From Chromohalobacter canadensis (lineage in GTDB: Bacteria > Pseudomonadota > Gammaproteobacteria > Pseudomonadales > Halomonadaceae), in assembly GCF_034479555.1 (NCBI RefSeq), contig NZ_CP140151.1, positions 2,418,001-2,482,000 on the forward strand: DNA of 64,000 nucleotides. The letters run 5' to 3'. Positions within the stretch are counted from its first letter, which is position 1. Each line of letters begins with the position of its first letter. The notes below the pieces were generated by a model. That model did no database searches and had not been told where the DNA came from. It saw only the letters and a list, made by a program, of their open reading frames with translations. Position numbers and translations under genes: made by a program. Of the stretch, positions 8,910 through 17,179 are shown piece by piece.

Positions 8910-9633
8910 GGGAAGTTTCCTTGTCGTCGCGTAGCAGGCCCTCGAGGGTAATCGCCATCATCTCGTGAAAGCCGGTCTGGCGTGTCTGCGCATCGAGGGC
9001 TTCGCCTTTCAGAATATGGTCGGACACCGTGCACACGGTCAACGCGCGGGCGCCGAACTCGGCGGCGACGCCGTACAGGCCGGCGGCTTCCATCTCGACG
9101 CCGAGCACGCCATGGCGCTTCATGACCTCGAACATTGCCTCGTCGGGCGAATAGAAGAGCTCTGCCGAGAACAGGTTGCCGACCTTGACCGGGGTGCCGC
9201 GTGCGCTGGCTGCGTCGACGGCGTGGCGGGTCAGTGCGAAGTCGGCGATGGCGGCGAAGTCATGCCCCTTGAAGCGGGTGCGGTTGACGCCGGAGTCGGT
9301 GCAGGCACCCATGCCCACGACGATGTCGTTGACGGCCACGTCGTCGCGTACCGCGCCGCAGGAGCCCACACGCACCAGACGCTTGACGCCGTAGTCGGTG
9401 ATCAGCTCCTTGGCGTAGATGGAGATAGAAGGAATGCCCATGCCGCTACCCATGACCGACAGGCGGCGACCACGATAGGTGCCGGTGAAGCCGAGCATGT
9501 TGCGCACCTGGTTGACGCACTCGACGTCTTCCAGAAAGGTCTCGGCGATGAATTGGGCGCGCAGCGGATCGCCGGGCATGAGCACGGTATCGGCGAAGGC
9601 ACCTGCGGGGGCATTGATGTGCGGCGTCGACAT
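8902..9633 (-). CDS. deoD: Purine nucleoside phosphorylase, DeoD type
   Basis: A 243-residue hexameric-type purine nucleoside phosphorylase that splits purine (deoxy)nucleosides with phosphate to base and (deoxy)ribose-1-phosphate. Visible family elements are the N-terminal [14 protein letters not shown] phosphate/ribose site, RVGSCGA, the ribose-binding [10 protein letters not shown] and the catalytic Asp in TVSDHIL. AGGAG lies before the ATG. It sits 4 bases after deoB and overlaps cdd, so the enzymes feed deoxyribose-1-phosphate to phosphopentomutase. Uridine phosphorylase is related, but the SDH motif and length favour DeoD. Confidence 0.95.
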   Translation of the reverse strand: MSTPHINAPAGAFADTVLMPGDPLRAQFIAETFLEDVECVNQVRNMLGFTGTYRGRRLSVMGSGMGIPSISIYAKELITDYGVKRLVRVGSCGAVRDDVAVNDIVVGMGACTDSGVNRTRFKGHDFAAIADFALTRHAVDAASARGTPVKVGNLFSAELFYSPDEAMFEVMKRHGVLGVEMEAAGLYGVAAEFGARALTVCTVSDHILKGEALDAQTRQTGFHEMMAITLEGLLRDDKETSHA

Positions 9634-9637
9634 GGCA

Positions 9638-10918
9638 TCAGTCTCCTGTTGTCGTCGTGGTGGAGTCGGTTAGGAAGTCGCTGCCGTGGGCCATGGGCGT
9701 GAGACCGAAATGCGTCGCCAGGCTCTGGCCGATATCGGCGAAGGTCGCCAGACGACCGGCCTCGTCGCCCAACGGTCCCGGCGTCAAGCCTGCACCGCTG
9801 GCGAGCACGGGCACTTGCTCGCGGGTGTGGTCGGTACCCGTCCAGGTCGGGTCGTTGCCGTGATCGGCGGTGAGGATCAGCAGGTCCTCGGGACGCAGCT
9901 TGGCGAGCACTTCCGGCAAACGCCGATCGAAGGCTTCCAGCGCCTCGGCGTAGCCATCCGGGTCGCGCCGGTGGCCGTAGAGCGTGTCGAAGTCGACGAA
10001 GTTGGTCATCACCAGCGTCTGCTTATTCTCCAGTGAACGCTCGCCGGCCTCATCGATGGCCTTGAGCGTCGCGTCGAACAGCGCGTCATGGCCGTGGGCC
10101 TTGAGCACTTTCGAAACGCCGCAATGGGCGTAGATATCGCCGATCTTACCCACGCCGAGCACCGTGCCGCCGTCGTCGTGCAGCTTTTGGAGTACGGTCG
10201 GCGTGGGCGGTTCGATGGCGTAGTCGCGGCGATTGCCGGTGCGCTCGAAGGTCTCGGGTGTCTCTCCAATAAAACCCGAAGCCGTTTCGCCGACGAAGGG
10301 GCGGGCGATGACGCGGCCGATGTTGTAGGGCATCAGCAGCTCGCGGGCGATTTCGCACAGCGCATACAAGCGGTCCAGGCCGAAGTGGGTCTCGTGGGCG
10401 GCGATCTGGAACACTGAGTCCGCGGAGGTATAGACGATGGGCTTGCCAGTGGCGATATGTTCTTCGCCAAGTGCCTCGAGGATCGGCATGCCGGACGCAT
10501 GGCAGTTGCCCAAAACGCCGGGCAGGTCGGCGCGCTCGATCAGTGCTTCCAGAAGGTCGGGCGGGAAGCTTTGGGTCTCGTCGAGGAAGTAGCCCCACTC
10601 GAACAGCGCCGGCACCCCGGCGATTTCCCAATGCCCGGAAGGTGTGTCCTTGCCTGAGGAGATCTCCGCCGCTGCCGCGTAGGCGCCGTCGAGCATGTCG
10701 GGTGGCGTGACACCTTCTGCCCACTCGCCGGTGGCGCGATGATGCGCGTGATAGAGCCCAAGGCTTGCCAGGTTGGGCAGGGCGAGAGGCCGGCCCGAGG
10801 CAGCACGATGTCGGGCGATATGGCCTAGCGTATCCGCGCCGGCATCACCGAACGCCGACGCGTCCGGGGCGTTGCCGATGCCGAAGGAATCGAGGACGAG
10901 CAGGATGGCGCGGGTCAT
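9638..10918 (-). CDS. deoB: Phosphopentomutase
   Basis: A 426-residue Mn-dependent phosphopentomutase interconverting (deoxy)ribose-1-phosphate and -5-phosphate. It is of the alkaline-phosphatase fold: N-terminal metal Asp in [13 protein letters not shown], the phosphorylated Thr in [12 protein letters not shown], and the C-terminal metal-binding [19 protein letters not shown]. The ATG overlaps the deoA stop (ATGA), so translation is coupled. Slightly longer than the 407-residue E. coli enzyme. Its product is cleaved by DeoC. Confidence 0.96.
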   Translation of the reverse strand: MTRAILLVLDSFGIGNAPDASAFGDAGADTLGHIARHRAASGRPLALPNLASLGLYHAHHRATGEWAEGVTPPDMLDGAYAAAAEISSGKDTPSGHWEIAGVPALFEWGYFLDETQSFPPDLLEALIERADLPGVLGNCHASGMPILEALGEEHIATGKPIVYTSADSVFQIAAHETHFGLDRLYALCEIARELLMPYNIGRVIARPFVGETASGFIGETPETFERTGNRRDYAIEPPTPTVLQKLHDDGGTVLGVGKIGDIYAHCGVSKVLKAHGHDALFDATLKAIDEAGERSLENKQTLVMTNFVDFDTLYGHRRDPDGYAEALEAFDRRLPEVLAKLRPEDLLILTADHGNDPTWTGTDHTREQVPVLASGAGLTPGPLGDEAGRLATFADIGQSLATHFGLTPMAHGSDFLTDSTTTTTGD

Positions 10919-12249
10919 GACGATGTCTCCTGACGCAGGGTGGCGTGGATCAGTTCGGGCGGCACAGCGTGAGCCGGTTCGCCGAGAGTGAAAGCCTCGC
11001 TCAGGCGCCGAGAGACGGCGTCGGCCTCGGCTCGACTGGTGGCATGCAGGCGCAGCAGAGGCTGGCCGATCTCGATGCGCTGGCCGAGCGCGGCGATGTG
11101 CGAGAGACCGACGCGGTGGTCGATGGCATCGCCGGCGTTGCGGCGACCGCCGCCCAGTTCGACGACGCCGAGACCCAGTGCGCGGGTGTCGATGGCGTTG
11201 ACGGTGCCGGCCCGAGGAGCAACGACATCGGTCGTGAAGGGCGCTGGCGCTAAATAGTGCGCGGGGCGTTCTGCCAGATCGCTCGGGCCGCCGAGGCCAT
11301 GCACCATGCGCGAAAAGCGCTCCAACGCCTCGCCGGAGGCCAGGGCGGTCTCCAGACGCGTTGCGGCGTCGGCGGCATCGGTGGCGAGGCCGGCCTGCAC
11401 GAGCATTTCCGTGGCCAGGGCATGGGTGACCTGGTAGAGGCGGCTATCGCGCCCGTCGCCGCGCAAGAGCCTCAACGCCTCGTGGACTTCCAAGGCATTG
11501 CCGGCGCAGTCGGCCAGCGGCTGGTTCATGTCGGTCAGCAGCACGCTGGTGGGCGTGCCGGCGCCGCTGCCGATGGCGACGATGGCCTCGGCCAGTTCTC
11601 GCGAGGCGTCGGGCGTGGGCATGAAGGCGCCGTTGCCTACCTTGACGTCCATGACCAGGGTGTCGAGCCCGCAGGCCAGTTTCTTGCCCAGAATCGAGGC
11701 TACGATCAATGGCAACGACTCGACCGTGGCGGTCACGTCGCGCACGCCGTACAGGCGCTTGTCGGCGGGGGCGAGGGTGCCGGTCTGGCCGATGATCGCC
11801 ACGCCGACGTCTTTCACCAACTGGCGAAAGAGATCGTCGTCGGGCGTGACGTTATAGCCAGGAATCGCTTCGAGCTTGTCCAGCGTGCCGCCGGTGTGGC
11901 CGAGCCCGCGCCCGGAGATCATGGGCACGTGACCGCCGCAGGCGGCGATCCACGGCCCGAGTACCAACGACACGAGATCGCCCACGCCGCCGGTGGAGTG
12001 CTTGTCGAGCACCGGGCCGTCGAGGTTCAGGTCGTGCCAGCGCAGGACCTGGCCGGAATCACGGGTGGCCTCGGTCAGCGCGATGGCCTCCTCGCGGTTC
12101 ATGCCATTGAGCACGACCGCCATGGCGAAGGCACCGATCTGAGCATCGCCCACGCTGCCATCGGCGACGCCGCGCATGAAGGTGTGGATGGCGTCGGCGT
12201 CGAGGACCTCGGCGTTACGCTTACGGCGGAGGATGTCTTGAATCAGCAT
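10915..12249 (-). CDS. deoA: Thymidine phosphorylase
   Basis: A 444-residue thymidine phosphorylase cleaving thymidine/deoxyuridine to base and deoxyribose-1-phosphate. The family signature [16 protein letters not shown] is present, preceded by KHSTGGVGD (phosphate site). I start it at 12249 ([11 protein letters not shown]) because that matches the usual DeoA N-terminus; an open frame continues upstream to 12606 through the antisense of deoC and is not real coding. The ribosome site is weak. It lies 64 bases after deoC, and that spacer contains two imperfect 15-16-base direct repeats. Confidence 0.95.
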   Translation of the reverse strand: MLIQDILRRKRNAEVLDADAIHTFMRGVADGSVGDAQIGAFAMAVVLNGMNREEAIALTEATRDSGQVLRWHDLNLDGPVLDKHSTGGVGDLVSLVLGPWIAACGGHVPMISGRGLGHTGGTLDKLEAIPGYNVTPDDDLFRQLVKDVGVAIIGQTGTLAPADKRLYGVRDVTATVESLPLIVASILGKKLACGLDTLVMDVKVGNGAFMPTPDASRELAEAIVAIGSGAGTPTSVLLTDMNQPLADCAGNALEVHEALRLLRGDGRDSRLYQVTHALATEMLVQAGLATDAADAATRLETALASGEALERFSRMVHGLGGPSDLAERPAHYLAPAPFTTDVVAPRAGTVNAIDTRALGLGVVELGGGRRNAGDAIDHRVGLSHIAALGQRIEIGQPLLRLHATSRAEADAVSRRLSEAFTLGEPAHAVPPELIHATLRQETSS

Positions 12250-12270
12250 GGCGATAACCGTGTTGTTGTT

Positions 12271-12306
12271 TGTCGATGTCTGCCGTTGATTGTCGATATC
12301 TGCCGG
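12271..12306. repeat. Two imperfect direct repeats between deoC and deoA
   Basis: TGTCGATGTCTGCCG and TGTCGATATCTGCCG differ at one position and are spaced 20 bases apart, so the repeats lie about two helical turns apart. They occupy the 64-base intercistronic spacer just before deoA. They could be a small slippage duplication or a binding site; nothing further is visible. Confidence 0.5.
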
Positions 12307-12313
12307 TGAGCGT

Positions 12314-13087
12314 TCAGTAACCGTCTTGGGGCGCCTTGGTGTCACCGACTTCCAAGGTGGCGAGCAACGCGTCGAGCAGCCCCGAGGCGCCGAAGCGGAA
12401 GTGCACGGGTGTGGCCCAGTCGTCGCCCATGATGCGTGCGGCCAGCTCGAGATACGCCTTGGCGTCCTCGGTGGTGCGAATACCGCCGGCGGCCTTGAAA
12501 CCGACGTCGCGGCCACTGTCGCGAATTGCCTCGAGCATGATCTCGGCGGATTCGAGGGTGGCGTTGACGGCGACCTTGCCGGTGGAGGTCTTGATGAAGT
12601 CGGCACCGGCGGCGATGGCGATGTCGGCGGCTTGGCGAATCAGAGCGGGATCCTGGAGCTCGCCGGTTTCGAGGATGACCTTCAACGTCGCGCCGCCACA
12701 GGCCTCGCGGCACGCCTCGACGAGCAAGCGGCCGACATCGGGCGCGCCGTCGAGCAGGGCCCGATAGGGAAAGACTACGTCGACTTCGTCGGCGCCCGCG
12801 GCCACGGCGCGACGTGTCTCGCGCGCTGCGCGCTCGGCGTTGGAAGCACCCTCGGGGAAGTTGGTCACCGTGGCGATGCGAATGCGTCGGGTCAGGCCAA
12901 GGGCGTCGAGTTCGCGTTGGGCGTCCTCGATGAAGGCCGGGTACAGGCACAGCGCGGCGGGATAGCCGACGGGCGTGTTCGCGCGACGGCACAGCGTCTG
13001 GATACGGGCACTGTCATCGTCGTCGTTGAGTGAGGTGAGATCCATCAGGGCCAAGGCCTGACGGGCGATGGGCTTGAGATCGGTCAT
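12314..13087 (-). CDS. deoC: Deoxyribose-phosphate aldolase
   Basis: A 257-residue class I aldolase converting 2-deoxyribose-5-phosphate to acetaldehyde and glyceraldehyde-3-phosphate. The Schiff-base lysine is in [14 protein letters not shown] and the [13 protein letters not shown] strand carries the proton-relay Asp; length and motif match the E. coli-like class. The start at 13087 gives the [19 protein letters not shown]-terminus. First gene of the deo operon, read away from deoR, with operator-like repeats 145-185 bases upstream. Confidence 0.95.
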   Translation of the reverse strand: MTDLKPIARQALALMDLTSLNDDDDSARIQTLCRRANTPVGYPAALCLYPAFIEDAQRELDALGLTRRIRIATVTNFPEGASNAERAARETRRAVAAGADEVDVVFPYRALLDGAPDVGRLLVEACREACGGATLKVILETGELQDPALIRQAADIAIAAGADFIKTSTGKVAVNATLESAEIMLEAIRDSGRDVGFKAAGGIRTTEDAKAYLELAARIMGDDWATPVHFRFGASGLLDALLATLEVGDTKAPQDGY

Positions 13088-13216
13088 GGGCGTGAGTCCC
13101 CGAGTGGCATGCATGCGCCTGGCGCGTTTGCATGGGTCGATGAGTCGGTCGCGCGGACGACGAATGTGCCGGAAGACGCGCAGGAAGACGTTGGCATGGT
13201 AATGTCCTTGTCTTTA

Positions 13217-13272
13217 TTGTTAGGCCGCCTTTGTTATTTTTCTAACAGAAAATTTGTGGCTAAGCTAACAAA
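13217..13272. promoter_or_regulatory. DeoR-type operator region between deoC and deoR
   Basis: TGTTATTTTTCTAACA (13232-13247) matches the arms of the E. coli DeoR operator TGTTAGAATTCTAACA as I recall it, differing only in the middle six bases. It is flanked by a left half-site TTGTTAG at 13217-13223 and an inverted half-site CTAACAAA at 13265-13272. The cluster lies in the divergent deoC/deoR interval, where the repressor should control both directions. Confidence 0.7.
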
Positions 13273-13331
13273 ATGTGCCGGGGGATGGCGAGCGACGCTC
13301 GTCGACCGGCGTGTCGACGGAGATATTTGAA

Positions 13332-14117
13332 ATGAATAGCCGCAGTGCGGCACGCCTTCAATGGCTACAGGACACCTTGCGCGCAGAAGGCATGCTGCCG
13401 ATCGCTGAGGCCGCTCAGCGCTGCCAGGTCTCGGAGATGACCATACGCCGCGACATCGCCGCCAGCCAGGACACCATCGTCTCGTTAGGCGGGCGTTTAT
13501 TGCTGGCCGAGCATCCGCAGGTGGCCACCGGGTACGACTTCGCCGCCCAGCAGGACAGCTTCGCCCAGGCCAAGCAGCGCATGTGCGATGAGGCGGCACG
13601 CATGGTCGAGGCCGATGACACGATCTTCGTGGATTGCGGCACAACGCTGATTCCGCTGTTCGCCCGGCTCGATCCCAACATGCCGCTGACGGTGGTGACA
13701 TACGCGCTCAACGTCGCCAATGCCATCGAGCAAATGGCGCTGCCTCACGTGCGCCTGGTATTGCTCGGCGGGCTCTATTATCCCGTGTCGCAGTCATTTG
13801 GAGGCGAGGAACTGGTCACCGCGATCCGCCGTTTGGGCATCAACAAGGCGTTCATTTCCGCCGCTGGCGTCCATGTCGATAAGGGGGTGAGCTGCTTTCA
13901 CTTCCACGAGGTGGTGCCCAAGCAGGTGGCCCTGGAAACCGCCGTGCAACGGATCCTCATCGCCGACGAGAGCAAGCTCGACCTGGTGCGCCCGGCGTTT
14001 TTCGCCGATCTCGAGACCTTCGATGTGATGCTGACCAGCGGTGCGGCGGGCGAGGCATTGCGTGACACCCTGGTGGCGCGGCCGGGGCACGCTTGGCCGA
14101 CGCTCCAGGTGTTGTGA
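13332..14117 (+). CDS. deoR: DeoR-family repressor of the deo operon
   Basis: A 261-residue DeoR-family regulator: N-terminal helix-turn-helix (LPIAEAAQRCQVSEMTIRRD) and a C-terminal sugar-phosphate sensor domain with FVDCGTTLIPL, LLGGLY and ISAAGVHVDKGVSC motifs. The DeoR symbol rests on similarity in length and motifs to the E. coli deoxyribonucleoside repressor and on its position divergent from deoCABD-cdd with TGTTA-N6-TAACA sites between. The start at 13332 has GGAG nearby; upstream sequence in frame from 13275 is not conserved. The inducer is probably deoxyribose-5-phosphate, by analogy. Confidence 0.88.
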   Translation: MNSRSAARLQWLQDTLRAEGMLPIAEAAQRCQVSEMTIRRDIAASQDTIVSLGGRLLLAEHPQVATGYDFAAQQDSFAQAKQRMCDEAARMVEADDTIFVDCGTTLIPLFARLDPNMPLTVVTYALNVANAIEQMALPHVRLVLLGGLYYPVSQSFGGEELVTAIRRLGINKAFISAAGVHVDKGVSCFHFHEVVPKQVALETAVQRILIADESKLDLVRPAFFADLETFDVMLTSGAAGEALRDTLVARPGHAWPTLQVL

Positions 14118-14275
14118 GGGCGCGCGAATGCGGGTGGGTCAATAGGCGCGACGGGGGCGGTTCGGGACAGGCATGACGTTTCCTCTTTCTCTCTCAGGTG
14201 TTTCTCAGCGTGGTGCTTTTTGTCTCAGCGCTGTCCGGCGTCTTCTGCATGGCGGGCGGCTTGATTCTGATGGGG

Positions 14276-16771
14276 CTATCTGAGAGTAGTGCGCTGTGCG
14301 GGAGGCGGCGTGACGAGCGTCTCGAAGGCCTCGACCGGGCCTGGGCGTCCGTAGTAATAGCCCTGATAATGATGACAGCCGAGCTGCGCGAGGAAATCGC
14401 GTTGGGGCAGGGTTTCCACACCTTCGGCCACGGTTTTTAGTTGCAGGCTGTCGGCCAGGGCAATGATGGTTTTGACGATAGCGGCGTCGTTGGCCTCGAC
14501 CAGGACATCTCGCACGAAGGAAACATCGATCTTCAAGGCATTGAACGGCAGACGTTTCAAATAGGCCAGCGACGAATAGCCAGTACCGAAGTCATCCAAA
14601 GAAAAGCTCACGCCGTGGTGCTTGAGCTGCATCATCTTCTCGATGACACCCTCGACGTTGGCGAGTAGCAGGCTCTCGGTGAGCTCCAGGGTCAGCCGTT
14701 CGGGCGGCGCGTGATGATCGGCGAGTGTAGCCAGTACCTGGGCGACGAAGTCGTGCTGCTGAAACTGGTGCACGCTGACATTGACGGACAGCTGTAAGTG
14801 GGCCAAGGCCGGATCGGTGGCCCAGTGCGCCAGCCGCTCGCATGCCTTTGCCAGCACCCATTGCCCGATGGGCACGATCAAACCGGTTTCTTCGGCGAGG
14901 GGAATGAATGCACCCGGGGAGATCATGCCGTGTTCGGGATGCTGCCAGCGGATCAACGTCTCGGCCCCGATGATGTTGCCTTCGGCATCGACCTGGGGTT
15001 GGTAGTACAAGCGCATCTGCTCGTCCTGGATAGCCTGGCGCAGCTCGGCTTCCATCCATAGACGATCCTGCAGGGCGGCTTCCATCTCGGGATGGAAGAC
15101 ATGACATGCGTTGCCACCGTCCTGTTTGGCCCGCGAGAGTGCCAGACTGGCGCGTTTGACCAGTTCGTCCGTTGCCACGTCGTCGTCACCGAACCACACC
15201 CCGCCCAGGCTATGTGTCGTAGTGTGTGAATGATCGTCGAGATCGTACACGCCGCCGATGACCTGTCGCACGGTGGTCATGTGGTGTTGCAGTTCGGCAA
15301 GGGCGGCGTCGGGATCGGATGGCAAGCCGCTCACCACCAGAGCGAATTCATTGCCGCCCAAGCGTGCCAGGTCGTGTTCGTGACGAGCGAAACGCTTGAG
15401 CCGGCGTGCTACATGACGCAGCAGCATATCGCCGGCGGCATTGCCCCGCGAGTCGTTGAGTGCCTTGAAATTGTCGATGTCGAGCATGATCAGCGCACCG
15501 CTTTGCCCTTGCGTGTGACTCGCGGCTTGCACGGCGTCGAGGCGCGTATATAGGGTCTGGCGGTTCGGCAGGCCAGTCAGAGTGTCGTGATGGGCGAGGC
15601 GATGAATTTTTGCCTCCGCCTCGCGGCGCGCGCTCAGATCGTGGAGCGTGGCAACATAATGGCGGGTGGCGCCGTGGCTGTACTCGACGCAGCTGACGCT
15701 GAGGCGCGCGGGAAACGCCTGGCCGTCCTTGCGTCGCGCCTTGATCTCACCTTGCCATTGTCCGCTATCGATGATGTGACGGCGGATATCGCGATGGATC
15801 CGGGCGCTTTCATGGGAGTGCTCGAGCACTGACAGAGGCTTGCCCTGAATGTCGGTGGAGGTGTAACCGGTCATGGCCGTGAAGGCCCGGTTGCTGAGTA
15901 CGATCCGGCCGTGGGAATCGAACAGCAGGAAGGCGTCATTGATCGCGGCGATGACTTCCATCAACTGCTCGCGGGACATCGTCGACTGACGGGCGTGGCG
16001 TTGTAGGCGCCGGTCGATGAACACGCTCAGCGCTACTAGCATCAATACCAGCGTGACGGCACCGCTGACACTGATGGCGAGCCACTCGGAAGAGGTTTCC
16101 ACCGTGTGGTGAGGCGCGGGAGTCGGCATGTAATACGTGGCGGACATGGCCACGTAATGCATGCCACTGATAGCCAGTGAAATGCAGGCGGCGACCCCTA
16201 GCAAGCGCCCGTTTAGATGTGTCAAACGCTGGTGTCGCACGCAGCGGCGGTGAAGGAGCATAGCAACGATGCCGAGTGCCCAGGCAACGACGAGCGACAG
16301 GGTGAACAGGATGACGTCGTAGTGAACTTCCACGGGCATGCGCATCGCTTCCATGCCCAAGTAGTGCATGGCGCCGATGCCGGTCCCCAGGACGAAGCCA
16401 GCGCCTAGTGCACGTCCAGGAGATGGATGAGGGATAGCCATGCTATGCAAGGCGTAGCCGCTGCCGAGCATGGCGGGCAATAGCGAGATGAGTGTCAGAC
16501 TAATGTCGTACTGCATGGGTAAGGGGAGTCGCAACGCCAGCATACCGGTAAAATGCATGCTCCACACTCCCAGCCCCATCATGCCGGCACCCGCCATTAG
16601 CCATACCCAGCGGCGTTCCCGACCTTCAGCGTCTTGCATGCGCTCACCGATCAACAAGCCGATGCTGGCGGCCAACCATGCCACGAGACAGGAAAGTACG
16701 ATCAGCCAGGGGTTCCAGTGGCCTTGGATGGCATGGGGTACAGGGCCGGGCATCATGAAATGGTGAGTCAT
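14276..16771 (-). CDS. MHYT-PAS-GGDEF-EAL cyclic-di-GMP signalling protein
   Basis: An 831-residue inner-membrane signalling protein. The N-terminal seven-helix MHYT sensor carries motifs SMHFTGM (71-77), AMHYLGM (134-140) and GMHYVAM (203-209), thought to bind metal and sense O2, CO or NO. A PAS domain spans about 265-385. The GGDEF domain reads GGNEF at 472-476, a changed active-site residue, so cyclase activity is doubtful and the domain may be regulatory. The EAL domain has ETL at 604-606, the N of NVS near 664, ELTES and DDFGTGYSS (726-734), consistent with a working c-di-GMP phosphodiesterase. It stands alone. The next gene upstream is separated by 408 bases. Confidence 0.93.
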   Translation of the reverse strand: MTHHFMMPGPVPHAIQGHWNPWLIVLSCLVAWLAASIGLLIGERMQDAEGRERRWVWLMAGAGMMGLGVWSMHFTGMLALRLPLPMQYDISLTLISLLPAMLGSGYALHSMAIPHPSPGRALGAGFVLGTGIGAMHYLGMEAMRMPVEVHYDVILFTLSLVVAWALGIVAMLLHRRCVRHQRLTHLNGRLLGVAACISLAISGMHYVAMSATYYMPTPAPHHTVETSSEWLAISVSGAVTLVLMLVALSVFIDRRLQRHARQSTMSREQLMEVIAAINDAFLLFDSHGRIVLSNRAFTAMTGYTSTDIQGKPLSVLEHSHESARIHRDIRRHIIDSGQWQGEIKARRKDGQAFPARLSVSCVEYSHGATRHYVATLHDLSARREAEAKIHRLAHHDTLTGLPNRQTLYTRLDAVQAASHTQGQSGALIMLDIDNFKALNDSRGNAAGDMLLRHVARRLKRFARHEHDLARLGGNEFALVVSGLPSDPDAALAELQHHMTTVRQVIGGVYDLDDHSHTTTHSLGGVWFGDDDVATDELVKRASLALSRAKQDGGNACHVFHPEMEAALQDRLWMEAELRQAIQDEQMRLYYQPQVDAEGNIIGAETLIRWQHPEHGMISPGAFIPLAEETGLIVPIGQWVLAKACERLAHWATDPALAHLQLSVNVSVHQFQQHDFVAQVLATLADHHAPPERLTLELTESLLLANVEGVIEKMMQLKHHGVSFSLDDFGTGYSSLAYLKRLPFNALKIDVSFVRDVLVEANDAAIVKTIIALADSLQLKTVAEGVETLPQRDFLAQLGCHHYQGYYYGRPGPVEAFETLVTPPPAQRTTLR

Positions 16772-17179
16772 GCGGTCGGCTTATTCCTCGTCGCGTGGTA
16801 TATGGCGATGGCCGGCGGATACTAGAGCATGAGAAGGGACGGGCGCGTCCGTCTCGTCAAGATCGCACATCCTACGTCAGGATAACGTTATCGGCATGGT
16901 GGCGTCGCTACTTGAGATTAGGAGGCGATGAGGATTCCAAAGGTTGGTATGTTCTTATGTCTAGCGGGGTGGCACACCTAGCCGAAATTATAAAGGCCAT
17001 AAGTGTAGCTATTGTAATTAGTGGCACGGGCCTAACCTCACTCAAGAGTGTTGCTCAGTATATTTATATTAGTTTTTATTTATAAAATATGTGAGTCTTG
17101 CATAATTATTGAAGGTAGTACAAGAAAACGCCGCCTATCGTTTTCGATAGGCGGCGTAAGGAATCGGAGAATAAGGAAC
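16772..17179. other. Intergenic region of 408 bases with an AT-rich tract
   Basis: Between the MHYT protein and the NCS1 carrier, both on the minus strand. Bases 16911-17128 are clearly richer in A and T than the surroundings and carry no recognisable gene; a 96-codon plus-strand frame (16795-17085) has no convincing ribosome site or similarity. The rest contains the upstream region of the MHYT gene and, at the far end, the terminator of the NCS1 gene. The AT-rich stretch may be a remnant of transferred DNA or a promoter region. Confidence 0.5.
17125..17156 (-). terminator. Rho-independent terminator of the NCS1 carrier gene
   Basis: CGCCGCCTATCG (17129-17140) and CGATAGGCGGCG (17145-17156) form a perfect 12-bp stem with a four-base loop. 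On the minus strand the stem is followed by TTTTC, right after the NCS1 stop codon, as expected for an intrinsic terminator. Confidence 0.85.

Noticed and set aside
14198..14440. 80-codon plus-strand frame with a hydrophobic N-terminus
   Set aside because: Overlaps the end of the MHYT gene, starts with GTG and becomes Arg-rich; no clear ribosome site.
16795..17085. 96-codon plus-strand frame in the AT-rich tract
   Set aside because: No ribosome site or family likeness; first half is antisense to the MHYT gene upstream region. Kept only as an observation.
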